This document shows positions 7,901-16,192 of a DNA stretch of 38,276 bases, piece after piece. The stretch is from Clostridia bacterium (GTDB taxonomy: Bacteria; Bacillota_A; Clostridia; Oscillospirales; Acutalibacteraceae), in the NCBI GenBank assembly GCA_009930155.1, contig RZYX01000010.1, positions 1-38,276 of the forward strand, given 5' to 3'. A model generated the notes under the pieces. It did no database searches. It saw only the letters and a list, made by a program, of their open reading frames with translations, and had not been told where the DNA came from. Both the position numbers and the translations under genes were made by a program. Every line of letters begins with the position of its first letter. The first letter of the stretch is position 1.

Positions 7901-9928
7901 TCAACTATCAGATACAGTTGCAAAAAGACTTTCAACTGCTCTTTTTAGTCCTAAATTTTGCTCAGTTTCCAAGTTGCTATCATTTTTTAATATTTCTCTT
8001 GCAAGAGTACCTGTTTCGTGAAGAACTTCAATATTCTCCATCATATCTGCTATTTTAAGTTCTGGCAACCCATGCTGTTTTGCTCCAAAAAAATCACCAG
8101 GGCCACGAAGTTTTAAATCCTCGTCAGCTATTTTAAAGCCGTCACCAGTTTTACATAAAACAGAAAGACGCTGGTTTGTCTCCTGCCCTTTTGCATCTGA
8201 AATCAATATGCAAGTGGATTTATATTGACCTCTGCCAACTCTACCACGAAGCTGATGTAACTGTGAAAGCCCAAAACGCTCTGCATTCTCAATAAGCATT
8301 ATTACTGCATTAGGCACATCCACTCCAACTTCAACAACAACCGTTGAAACAAGCAACTGGATTTCGCCATCTGCAAAGGCTTTCATGACCTCTTCCTTTT
8401 CGCCCGATTTCATTTGCCCATGCAAAAGACCTATCTTATAATCCTTAAACTCTTTTTTTGATATTTTTTGTGCATACTCCTGTGCAGAGGCAAGCTGAGT
8501 TTCACTCTCCTCCACAAGTGGACAAATAATATACCCTTGCCTACCTTCGTCAAGATGCTTTTTTATGTAGTTGTATGCACGCAAGCGAAGCTCACCTGTG
8601 ACCTTATATGTTTCTATTGGCTGCCTGCCTTTTGGCAATTCGCCTATAATTGATATGTCTAAATCGCCATAAATTGCGAGTGCAAGCGTGCGTGGAATTG
8701 GTGTTGCAGACATTACGAGTGTGTTTGGATTTTCGCCTTTATCTGCAAGTGTTGCACGCTGTGAAACACCAAAGCGATGTTGCTCATCCGTTATCACAAG
8801 CCCAAGCCTACTGAACTCTACATCTTTTTGAATAAGAGCATGAGTTCCTATTATAATATCGGCCTGCCCGCTTTTTATACGCTCTTTTATTTCCCTTTTA
8901 TTCGCTACTTTTGTTGAGCCTGTAAGAATTTCCATGCTTATATTAGTATCTTTAAAAAATCCCAACATAGTTTGAAAATGCTGTTTTGCCAAAATTTCTG
9001 TAGGTGCCATAATTGCTGTTTGCATGCCATTTTTTACTGTTGTATAAGCAACTGCAGCGGCAACCGCTGTTTTTCCGCAACCAACATCGCCCTGAACCAA
9101 TCTACTCATTGGCTCATCTTTTTTCATATCTTCTATTGCATCATTTACCGCATCTTTTTGTGCGTTAGTTGGCTCAAAAGGCAAATAGCTATAAAACTCC
9201 TGAGTATAATCCTGATTAATTACAGCTGTCGTTTTGCTCCTATTACGGCCTTTTAACTGTAATAGTCCAAGCTGTAACAATAAAAGTTCTTCAAACACAA
9301 GCCTTTCCTTAGCTTTTTCAAGGCTTTTAGAATCCGTTGGAGAGTGAATTTGCGAGAGTGCCTGTTTAAGGGAATAAAGGTCATACTTCTCCCTAATGTA
9401 TTGTGGCAGATTGTCTGAAAATGCCGAACCATAAGTCCGCAAGGCATTACCAACACAGGTTTCAATATACTTTGAAGTCATACCTTGAGTTTTTCTGTAT
9501 ATTGGTCTTATTCTTTCTCCGCCACGAACAGCTTCAATTTCAGGAGAATGCATTACCCTTCTGCCTCTATCCTCATCCACCTTGCCAAAAAACAAGAACT
9601 CGCTACCCTCTTTTAACTTTTGGGCAGCATATTTATTATTGAAGATAAGAACTTGCATAAGCCCTGTGCCATCCGTTACCAAGGTTTCAAAAAGCATTAT
9701 TCCGCTCTTTGCCCTCCTGCTTGTTGGACTATATGTAACCACCGCTTTTATACAACACTTTTGGTCAAATGGAGCATTATTAATATTAACTATATTACTC
9801 CAATCCTCATAAGCACGAGGATAAAAATGCAACAAGGCGTCAACTGAATAAACGCCGAGCTTATTGAACTGCTCCACACGTTTTTCACCAACGCCTTTTA
9901 AAAATTTTATTTGTATATTTTCAATCAC
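7901..9928 (-). CDS. recG: ATP-dependent DNA helicase RecG
   Basis: A 675-residue superfamily 2 helicase that remodels stalled replication forks and Holliday junctions. The N-terminal wedge/OB domain is followed by helicase motif I GDVGCGKT (280-287), the DEQH box (381-384, DEQHRFG), motif III MSATPIPRT, and motif VI QLRGRVGRG. The C-terminal TRG-region hairpin motif is also present. Length is normal for the family. Two GTG starts are possible: 9937, two bases from the fakA stop, and 9928. The latter was chosen because AAGGTGG lies 5 bases upstream of it. The gap to fakA is 10 bases and to luxS 19 bases, so all three are cotranscribed. Confidence 0.96.
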   Translation of the reverse strand: MIENIQIKFLKGVGEKRVEQFNKLGVYSVDALLHFYPRAYEDWSNIVNINNAPFDQKCCIKAVVTYSPTSRRAKSGIMLFETLVTDGTGLMQVLIFNNKYAAQKLKEGSEFLFFGKVDEDRGRRVMHSPEIEAVRGGERIRPIYRKTQGMTSKYIETCVGNALRTYGSAFSDNLPQYIREKYDLYSLKQALSQIHSPTDSKSLEKAKERLVFEELLLLQLGLLQLKGRNRSKTTAVINQDYTQEFYSYLPFEPTNAQKDAVNDAIEDMKKDEPMSRLVQGDVGCGKTAVAAAVAYTTVKNGMQTAIMAPTEILAKQHFQTMLGFFKDTNISMEILTGSTKVANKREIKERIKSGQADIIIGTHALIQKDVEFSRLGLVITDEQHRFGVSQRATLADKGENPNTLVMSATPIPRTLALAIYGDLDISIIGELPKGRQPIETYKVTGELRLRAYNYIKKHLDEGRQGYIICPLVEESETQLASAQEYAQKISKKEFKDYKIGLLHGQMKSGEKEEVMKAFADGEIQLLVSTVVVEVGVDVPNAVIMLIENAERFGLSQLHQLRGRVGRGQYKSTCILISDAKGQETNQRLSVLCKTGDGFKIADEDLKLRGPGDFFGAKQHGLPELKIADMMENIEVLHETGTLAREILKNDSNLETEQNLGLKRAVESLFATVSDS

Positions 9929-9938
9929 AGCATCCACC

Positions 9939-11600
9939 TTATTCTATTGATATTATAAAGTGATACACGGGTTGGCCTCCATCGATTATCGATACTTCTA
10001 ATGAAGGATACTTGTCTGAAATCATTTTGTAAAGTTGATCAGCCTGCTCGGGTGTTGTATCATTACCATATAATATGGTTATAACATTGGCATGCTTCTT
10101 AACCATACGCCTAGTTACTTTGTATGCTGTACGAACAATATCATCATCAACTACGGTGATTTTGCCCTCTTCCATTCCAAGGATTTGACCTTGCTTAATC
10201 TGTTGGCCATTTACAGAACTATCTCTTGCCGCAAAAGTTACCGAAGCAGATAAAACATCTTCAATAGCTTTTGACATTGTTAAGTGATTTTCTGTAACTT
10301 CAGCATCAGAGTCAAAGCTAAGCATTGCAGAAATACCTTGTGGAATAGTCTTGGTTTGAAGGACTATAACATCCCTATCAGCAAGAGGAATAACCTGCTC
10401 TGCCGCCATAATTATGTTCTTATTATTAGGCAAAACGAAAACAGTCTTTGCAGGTGTTGCCATTACTGCCTTTAATATGTCTTCTGTGCTTGGGTTCATT
10501 GTTTGACCGCCACTAACAACAACATCGACACCGATTTCTGAAAACAACTGAGCTATGCCATCTCCTGCTGCAACAGCAACAAATCCATATTCATTCTCTG
10601 GCTCTACCCTTGGGAACTGTGGTTCTGCGGGAATTTGTGAATTTGCAGATGCACCCCAAGATGCATTAACATGCTGTTGACGCATATTTTCAATTTTTAT
10701 ATTAATAAGGGAACCAAACTTAATTCCCTCCTGAATTGCATTTCCAGGCTCATTTGAATGAACATGAACTTTAATAATACTCTCATCATCAACAACTACA
10801 ACGCAGTCACCAATAGATTCAAGATAAGCACGAAGGCTCATTGGATCCCTTGTAACACTGCTATCTCTGTTAACTATAAATTCTGTGCAATAACCAAATT
10901 CAATGTCTATATCGGCATTTGCAACTACATCTTTGCGTTCAGGCTCTGAAACAGGAACTGTACCTTCGTCCGTACAAGAGATAATAATAGAGTCTTCAAA
11001 GAAGCTCTTCATCCCGTTAAATATAAGTACAAGGCCTTGACCGCCTGCATCAACAACCCCTGCTTTTTTTAGAACAGGAAGCATTGATGGTGTTTTATCA
11101 AGTGCATCCTGTGCGCTTGTGCAAACTGAATCCCAAACATCAATAAAACTTGCATCGCCGTTTGCCGCAACCTCAGTTGCCTGCTCAGCCGCCATTCTAA
11201 CTACTGTAAGTATTGTTCCCTCAGTTGGTTTCATAACTGCTTTATATGCAGCATCAACGCCAATTGTAAGTGCAGCTGCAATAGTAGCTCCATTGGCTTG
11301 ATTACAGCCCTTAAGCCCCTTTGCTATTCCACGAAATATAAGAGAAAGTATAACGCCCGAATTACCCCTTGCACCCCTTAAAAGTGCAGAAGCAGTTACA
11401 TCTGCAACTGTGCTCACAGATGACGAGTCATCAATCCTTGCGACCTCTCTTGCAGCAGCCGACATCGTCATTGACATGTTTGTTCCTGTGTCTCCATCTG
11501 GGACAGGAAAAACATTCAGCGCATCAACTGCTTTTCTATTATTATTAATATTATTGGATGCTGAAATAACAGCATCTCTTAACATAGATCCAGTAATCAC
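9939..11600 (-). CDS. DAK-domain fatty acid kinase catalytic subunit, FakA/YloV-like
   Basis: A 553-residue protein of the YloV/FakA family. FakA binds ATP and phosphorylates fatty acids held by a DegV-type FakB protein, feeding exogenous fatty acids into phospholipid synthesis. The DhaL-like nucleotide domain shows the metal-binding motif NVFPVPDGDTGTN (D35, D37), GARGNSGVILS and DAGGQGL. A middle domain and a C-terminal domain ending in VYHFIISIE follow. No FakB/DegV gene is nearby. The start is GTG 11600 with a GGGAG site 12 bases upstream. It lies 37 bases downstream of the asp23-like gene and next to recG, the same order as yloU-yloV-(sda)-recG in Bacillus. Confidence 0.9.
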   Translation of the reverse strand: MITGSMLRDAVISASNNINNNRKAVDALNVFPVPDGDTGTNMSMTMSAAAREVARIDDSSSVSTVADVTASALLRGARGNSGVILSLIFRGIAKGLKGCNQANGATIAAALTIGVDAAYKAVMKPTEGTILTVVRMAAEQATEVAANGDASFIDVWDSVCTSAQDALDKTPSMLPVLKKAGVVDAGGQGLVLIFNGMKSFFEDSIIISCTDEGTVPVSEPERKDVVANADIDIEFGYCTEFIVNRDSSVTRDPMSLRAYLESIGDCVVVVDDESIIKVHVHSNEPGNAIQEGIKFGSLINIKIENMRQQHVNASWGASANSQIPAEPQFPRVEPENEYGFVAVAAGDGIAQLFSEIGVDVVVSGGQTMNPSTEDILKAVMATPAKTVFVLPNNKNIIMAAEQVIPLADRDVIVLQTKTIPQGISAMLSFDSDAEVTENHLTMSKAIEDVLSASVTFAARDSSVNGQQIKQGQILGMEEGKITVVDDDIVRTAYKVTRRMVKKHANVITILYGNDTTPEQADQLYKMISDKYPSLEVSIIDGGQPVYHFIISIE

Positions 11601-11637
11601 TTTCTTTTAGCACTCCCTCACCGTTGCTTTTAAAAAA

Positions 11638-11991
11638 CTATTTTATCATTGAGTCAACATACACATTTACATTTTTAACTTTAAGGTCTGTTGTTTGTTC
11701 AACAGTATACTTTACCTTATTAATGATACTTTCAACTATTGCAGTGATATTAACTCCATAGGTTACTATTATGTGGAGGTCTACAACCAATCCATCAACA
11801 CTACTATGAACTTTAACACCCTGGTCAACATACTTTCTGTTTTTGTAAAAGAACGAGCGAATGCCCTGAATAGGAGTACTGTTTGCCATTCCAACAACGC
11901 CAAAGCATGATGGAACAACATTGCCTATTAGTTGAGAAAAATATTCCTCTGTGATTTTAATTACTCCAAGAGGATTTTCAATTGTAATCAT
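11638..11991 (-). CDS. Asp23/Gls24 family protein (YloU-like)
   Basis: A 117-residue Asp23/Gls24-family protein with the typical start 'GVIKITEEYFSQLIGNVV', the glycine-rich GVVGMA, a VDLHIIVTYGVNI strand and a C-terminal VNVYVDSM. The family is linked to envelope homeostasis, but YloU itself has no assigned reaction. ATG 11991 was chosen over an upstream GTG at 12012 because AGAGGTG precedes it. It is the first gene of the operon that continues with fakA, recG and luxS. Confidence 0.88.
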   Translation of the reverse strand: MITIENPLGVIKITEEYFSQLIGNVVPSCFGVVGMANSTPIQGIRSFFYKNRKYVDQGVKVHSSVDGLVVDLHIIVTYGVNITAIVESIINKVKYTVEQTTDLKVKNVNVYVDSMIK

Positions 11992-12061
11992 AAAACTTGC
12001 ACCTCTTCTCACTGCGCATAACTAATTTATTTTATATGAGTTTTATTTGTTTATTTTGCTT

Positions 12062-12090
12062 ATTATACTATATTCAGGCACTATAATCAA
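12062..12090 (-). promoter_or_regulatory. sigma-A promoter of the asp23-fakA-recG-luxS operon
   Basis: Minus strand TTGATT, 17-bp spacer, perfect TATAAT. It lies immediately downstream of the lipoprotein gene and about 70 bases before the asp23-like start. Confidence 0.8.
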
Positions 12091-12111
12091 CCATATTTTC
12101 TTAAGCTCAAA

Positions 12112-13572
12112 TCAATCTTTCAAGTACCACTCGCCAATATTCTGATATAAATCGTTCTCGCAACTTTTCACCTCTACAGCTATGTGTCTAGAAAAAGCAA
12201 GTACACCTCTGCGATAACCAATTGGTATAAACGGAAGTTCGTTATAAAAATTGTCAAGAAAATTCTGAACTGTTATTGTCCCCTGAAGCATCTGTGTATA
12301 ATACGCATAACTTAAATCATCTGTTTTAAAAAGTGGATATAAATTCATATTGTTTGTAAGCTTAATTTCTCCAAGATAAATGTCATAATTATTTGAGGCA
12401 ATAGCAGAATTAAAGGACTCCCACGGAAGCTCTGTAACAGTTACTTCAATTCCTGCAGACTGAAGAATCTGTGCGATTGTCTGTGCTGCAAGCCTTTTAA
12501 ACTCATTGTCTGAATTTACCACAAGCTTCAAGTTAAGCTTTGGAGCATTTTTTGCAATATACAATGCTGCATTACTACTATCAAGCTCTTTGCCTGGCTG
12601 TGTAATTGATTTAAGTTCATACCATTTTGGGCTAAAAGGAGTATATGCAACAGAAGCATATCCTTGAAACCCTTCATTTATTATTCTTTCCCTATCAAGT
12701 AACGCACTAATTGACTGGCGTAATACAGGGTCTGCAAGCTTTGTATTGTACTTATTTATGCCAAGGAACACAAAATTATTCAAAACTACCTCTTGCGTAC
12801 CTGCATTTATTCTTTCATATGAACCTCCGCCAAGGTCACAAAACAGACTATCAATATTCCCTATTACAAGGCTGTGAATTATCGCTTTACTGTCCGTAAT
12901 ATTTACAAGCTCTATACTTGAAGAAAGTGGCGAATAACCATCATATGACTTATTAACATTAAGGCTCGTTGTGCTATCATTATCCTCAAAAGAATAGCGG
13001 CCAGATGCAATCGGAAACGCCTCTGTTCCATCTATTGCTGTGCCACTTTTAACAATCGGAAAGTCAAGGCAAGCAAGTGCATAAGCATCATTTGTTGCAA
13101 GAGTAAACAAAACCTCCCACGTTCCCTGCTCTTGTGCTTTTGTTATATTTATTAAAGGTTGTGAATAATAAACCGACTCCTTAGCAAGACCGAATGAATA
13201 AACTACATCCTGAGCAGATATATATGAGCCATCTGCAAAGCATTTGTTTGTATTAAGCTGAACCGTTACTTCAAGACCCATTATTGTTCCACTTTGTGCA
13301 ACACTCGGCTGTGCCTTATAAGAGCTATCCACAACATAGAGTGAATCATAAACAAGCGGAATAAGGCTTCGGTTTATTAAACTTTTTGCAACATAAGGAT
13401 TTAAAGTATCTTCCTGTGAATATGGCAGCCTTATATCTCTGCTATCCTCAGAAGTTGATGACTTTTCATCTTTACCGTCATCCTCTTTATTATCATCATT
13501 ACAGGCAGCAAAAGTGAAAATACAAAAAGCAGCCATTAAAATTGCTATTATTCTTAAATTTAATCTTCTCAT
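12112..13572 (-). CDS. oligopeptide ABC transporter substrate-binding lipoprotein (SBP family 5)
   Basis: A 486-residue secreted lipoprotein. The N terminus has two Arg, a hydrophobic stretch and a lipobox-like FAAC, with lipid-modified Cys at C24. An acidic/Ser-rich linker (about 25-45) follows, then an SBP_bac_5 fold with 'LPYSQEDTLNPYVAKS', 'VVYSFGLAKE', 'PVLRQSISALLDRERII' and 'LPFIPIGYRRG'. Such proteins capture peptides or small solutes for an ABC importer or act as sensors. No permease or ATPase gene is adjacent, so it is an orphan binding protein. The start ATG has GGAGGAAGTAGA upstream. It follows ymdB by 15 bases in the same direction. Confidence 0.85.
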   Translation of the reverse strand: MRRLNLRIIAILMAAFCIFTFAACNDDNKEDDGKDEKSSTSEDSRDIRLPYSQEDTLNPYVAKSLINRSLIPLVYDSLYVVDSSYKAQPSVAQSGTIMGLEVTVQLNTNKCFADGSYISAQDVVYSFGLAKESVYYSQPLINITKAQEQGTWEVLFTLATNDAYALACLDFPIVKSGTAIDGTEAFPIASGRYSFEDNDSTTSLNVNKSYDGYSPLSSSIELVNITDSKAIIHSLVIGNIDSLFCDLGGGSYERINAGTQEVVLNNFVFLGINKYNTKLADPVLRQSISALLDRERIINEGFQGYASVAYTPFSPKWYELKSITQPGKELDSSNAALYIAKNAPKLNLKLVVNSDNEFKRLAAQTIAQILQSAGIEVTVTELPWESFNSAIASNNYDIYLGEIKLTNNMNLYPLFKTDDLSYAYYTQMLQGTITVQNFLDNFYNELPFIPIGYRRGVLAFSRHIAVEVKSCENDLYQNIGEWYLKD

Positions 13573-13587
13573 TCTACTTCCTCCAGC

Positions 13588-14364
13588 CTATCTTATATCA
13601 ACCCGTTCAACCGATATAGTCTTACCAGTATTGTTGTCAATTTCAAAAATACATCCGCACATTGAGCATTCTCCACACTCGTTTTCAAACCTTGCAGGCA
13701 TATTCGTTTTGAATTTTTCAATAATTATTTTTGGTTTTACGCCCAAAACAGATTGTATAACTCCACTCATTCCAACATCTGTTATATAACCTGTACCATT
13801 TGGCAAAACCTGTTCATCCGCTGTTTGCACATGTGTGTGCGTACCAAAAATAGCAGACACTCTTCCGTCAAGATAAAATCCCATTGCTCGTTTTTCTGAT
13901 GTTGCCTCTGCATGAAAGTCAACAATCTTTATTTTACAGTTCTTTATGTCATCCTGTAAAAGCAACTTGTCAATACAATCAAATGGATTTTCAAGAGCAT
14001 CTAAATACATTACACCCATCAGATTTATAACTGCAATTTGGGCGTTGCCCTTATCAACAATATAATATCCTCTGCCTGGATTTTTAGAACTAAAGTTTGC
14101 AGGCCTAACCACAGCGCAATCCTCATCTATATATTCATAAATCTCTTTTCTACGATACGCATGATTTCCCGTTGTTAAAACATCTGCTCCACTATCAAAA
14201 AGATGCTGTGCCGACACTGGAGTTAGCCCATTACCTTCTGCTGAATTTTCTCCGTTTATTATGCACACATCAATGTTTTTAAATTTTTTAAAAGATGAAA
14301 GTTTACTTCTTATATGTTCGCATCCTACAGCTCCAACTACATCGCCAATAGTCAAAATATTCAT
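13588..14364 (-). CDS. YmdB-type metallophosphodiesterase
   Basis: A 258-residue calcineurin-like enzyme of the YmdB family (TIGR00282), a 2',3'-cyclic nucleotide phosphodiesterase that affects biofilm and sporulation decisions in Bacillus. Metal ligands line up by residue number with the family: D8 (GDVVG), E39-N40 (NGEN), N67-H68 (GNHAY), then DFHAE and GTHTHVQTAD. ATG 14364 gives the classic MNILTIGDVVG start. A GTG 9 bases upstream is in frame, and the ribosome site there is weak (GTGAT). A 438-bp non-coding region lies upstream, and the orphan peptide-binding lipoprotein gene follows. Confidence 0.92.
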   Translation of the reverse strand: MNILTIGDVVGAVGCEHIRSKLSSFKKFKNIDVCIINGENSAEGNGLTPVSAQHLFDSGADVLTTGNHAYRRKEIYEYIDEDCAVVRPANFSSKNPGRGYYIVDKGNAQIAVINLMGVMYLDALENPFDCIDKLLLQDDIKNCKIKIVDFHAEATSEKRAMGFYLDGRVSAIFGTHTHVQTADEQVLPNGTGYITDVGMSGVIQSVLGVKPKIIIEKFKTNMPARFENECGECSMCGCIFEIDNNTGKTISVERVDIR

Positions 14365-14802
14365 AAAAATCACAGTCTTTTATCTGTATCCTGTCTTGCC
14401 TCTAAATCAAATAACAAGAAACTTTTGCATTGTATTTTTATAATGCTCAATAGATAAAATACACCGTGTACCACCTTTCTAAAGTAAAGAGTTGAAATAT
14501 ATTAATATAGCAAAAAACTATATGTTTTTGTCTTATAAAAGCCTACCGTAAAACAATGCATTTAATAGTTGCAAATGCAAATACACAAGCAATACTATTT
14601 GGTTATTATATCATATTTAGTCAAGTCAGTGTAACACTCAACTCCATAATATAAATAACATTATATATTTATTTTATAACTGATTTATTATTACAAAAAC
14701 AAAATATAGTAGATAACCAATTTTGATTTGCACTAAAAACCAAAAAGAGTGAATTGATTACACTCTTTTTAGATATGATATTCTTTTTGTTATATTACAA
14801 AA
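14365..14802. other. 438-bp non-coding stretch between rlmH and ymdB
   Basis: Both flanking genes read on the minus strand. The stretch is very AT-rich and has no credible coding frame. It holds the rlmH terminator (14742-14770), a TATAAT box on the minus strand near 14605-14610 with a weak TTACAC 18 bases upstream, and a T-box-like core at 14463-14478 (see findings). A leader of about 230 nt for ymdB is implied if that promoter is real. No tRNA or other known RNA was recognised. Confidence 0.5.
14742..14770 (-). terminator. terminator after rlmH
   Basis: Perfect 10-bp repeat AAAAAGAGTG / CACTCTTTTT with a 9-base loop. On the minus strand it ends in a T run followed by GGTTTTTAG. Confidence 0.75.
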
Positions 14803-15285
14803 TCATTTGTGATATTTGCCACCATTTGAAATTTGAAAAGCTCTATAAATCTGCTCAAGCAACATAACTCTTGCAAGTTGATGCGGAAATGTCATTTTAG
14901 ACATAGATAGCTTTCTATTTGATATTTGTTTAACTTCATTTGATAATCCAAAAGAGCCACCTATTATAAATGTAATATTGCTTGTACCATCTACCGCAAG
15001 CTTCGAAATTTCCTCGCTTAGCTCTGGAGATGTTCTTTGCTTTCCCTCGATACACATTGCAAATACAGCTGAACCATTTGGGATTTTTTCGCATATTTTT
15101 TCGCCCTCAGACTTTAATGCACTTTCAATTTGTGCATCTGACGGATTATCCGGCAAAGCTGTTGGCGAAATTTCAATTACATTTATTTTACAAAAGGCTG
15201 AAAGTCTTTTTATGTATTCTGCACAAGCATCCCGAAGATACTGCTCTTTTAATTTTCCTATACATATTACATTTACATTAAGCAT
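14803..15285 (-). CDS. rlmH: 23S rRNA (pseudouridine(1915)-N(3))-methyltransferase RlmH
   Basis: A 160-residue SPOUT methyltransferase that methylates pseudouridine 1915 in helix 69 of 23S rRNA on the assembled ribosome. Features are the N-terminal VICIGKLKEQYLRDA and CAEYIKRLS segments, FIIGGSFGLSNEV (SAM-binding loop of the trefoil knot) and the C-terminal signature MTFPHQLARVMLLEQIYRAFQI...YHK. The length is the usual 159-160 aa. ATG 15285 has GAGGTAG upstream. It follows the MBL-fold gene by 12 bases and the pair is probably cotranscribed. Confidence 0.96.
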   Translation of the reverse strand: MLNVNVICIGKLKEQYLRDACAEYIKRLSAFCKINVIEISPTALPDNPSDAQIESALKSEGEKICEKIPNGSAVFAMCIEGKQRTSPELSEEISKLAVDGTSNITFIIGGSFGLSNEVKQISNRKLSMSKMTFPHQLARVMLLEQIYRAFQISNGGKYHK

Positions 15286-15297
15286 ATCTACGCTACC

Positions 15298-16086
15298 TCA
15301 AAAAACAGTAATTTTATCTGAGTTACAACGAGGTGCAACTGAAAGTAAAAAGTCTTCTCCCTCTACTGCCCCGCACTGAACAAGTGCTGAATATGTATTT
15401 TGATATGCAAGCTCTGGCAAGTTGTTCTCTTTGCTTAAATGACCTAAGAAGAATCGTGTAGTGCCACTTTTTAAAAGTTGCGTAACCGCTTTTGCACATC
15501 CGTCATTTGATAAATGCCCGTTATCAGATAATACTCTGCGTTTTAAAAAATAAGGATAATCTCCATTTTGAAGCATTCCTACATCATGATTAGATTCGAT
15601 AAGCACCAAATCACAACCAGATATTGCGCTCATTATCTCATTAGTCATTACTCCAAGGTCAGTAACTACCGCAGCCTTTCTTCCGCCAGGCAAAGTCACA
15701 ACATACCCAACGCTTTCTCTGCTGTCATGTGGTGTTCTGAATGATGTTATCTGCATACCATCAATTTCAACACCAGCGGCAATTTCTCCCGCATAGAACT
15801 TGCCGTTTAGCACCCCTACATCATCAAGTGCCGCAAGTGTACCCGGCGATGAATAAACAGGCGTACCATATTTTGATGCAAAAACCCTAATACCTTTAAT
15901 ATGGTCTGAATGCTCATGTGTAACAAAAATGGCCTTTATGCTTTGTGGGGCTATGCCTACTCTTTCTAACGCCAATGTAGTTTGCTTTGCATTCATTCCA
16001 ACATCAACAAGCACTCCGCTTTCTGAGGTTCCTATATACATTGAGTTGCCACTACTGCCTGAAAACAAAGGACAAAAACGAGCCAC
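15298..16086 (-). CDS. MBL-fold metallohydrolase, WalJ/YycJ family
   Basis: A 262-residue metallo-beta-lactamase-fold protein similar to YycJ/WalJ, a single-strand 5'-3' exonuclease linked to DNA repair and the WalRK region. The N-terminal FSGSSGNSMYIG, the metal motif HEHSDH (57-62), a TDLG loop, ESNHD, and the late GHLSKENN histidine are all present. GTG 16086 was preferred to a TTG 18 bases upstream because AAGGTGG lies 7 bases before it. In Bacillus yycJ sits with walRK; here it lies between murA and rlmH. It is separated from murA by a terminator. Confidence 0.88.
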   Translation of the reverse strand: MARFCPLFSGSSGNSMYIGTSESGVLVDVGMNAKQTTLALERVGIAPQSIKAIFVTHEHSDHIKGIRVFASKYGTPVYSSPGTLAALDDVGVLNGKFYAGEIAAGVEIDGMQITSFRTPHDSRESVGYVVTLPGGRKAAVVTDLGVMTNEIMSAISGCDLVLIESNHDVGMLQNGDYPYFLKRRVLSDNGHLSNDGCAKAVTQLLKSGTTRFFLGHLSKENNLPELAYQNTYSALVQCGAVEGEDFLLSVAPRCNSDKITVF

Positions 16087-16125
16087 TGTGCCACCACCTT
16101 GCAATTTTATTCCAAAAATTACTAT

Positions 16126-16150
16126 GAAAAAAGGGTGCTATGCACCCTAT
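16126..16150 (-). terminator. terminator after murA
   Basis: On the minus strand the arms AGGGTGC / GCACCCT with a 3-base loop are followed by TTTTTT. walJ starts 40 bases downstream, so readthrough or a separate weak promoter must serve it. Confidence 0.8.
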
Positions 16151-16192
16151 GTTTTGCATAAAATATAAACTAAACTGGGACAAGTAGTTAAT

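Noticed and set aside
8972..9256. Open frames on the plus strand opposite recG and similar antisense frames elsewhere
   Set aside because: They lie within well-conserved genes on the other strand, have low-complexity or Cys/His-rich translations, and lack ribosome sites.
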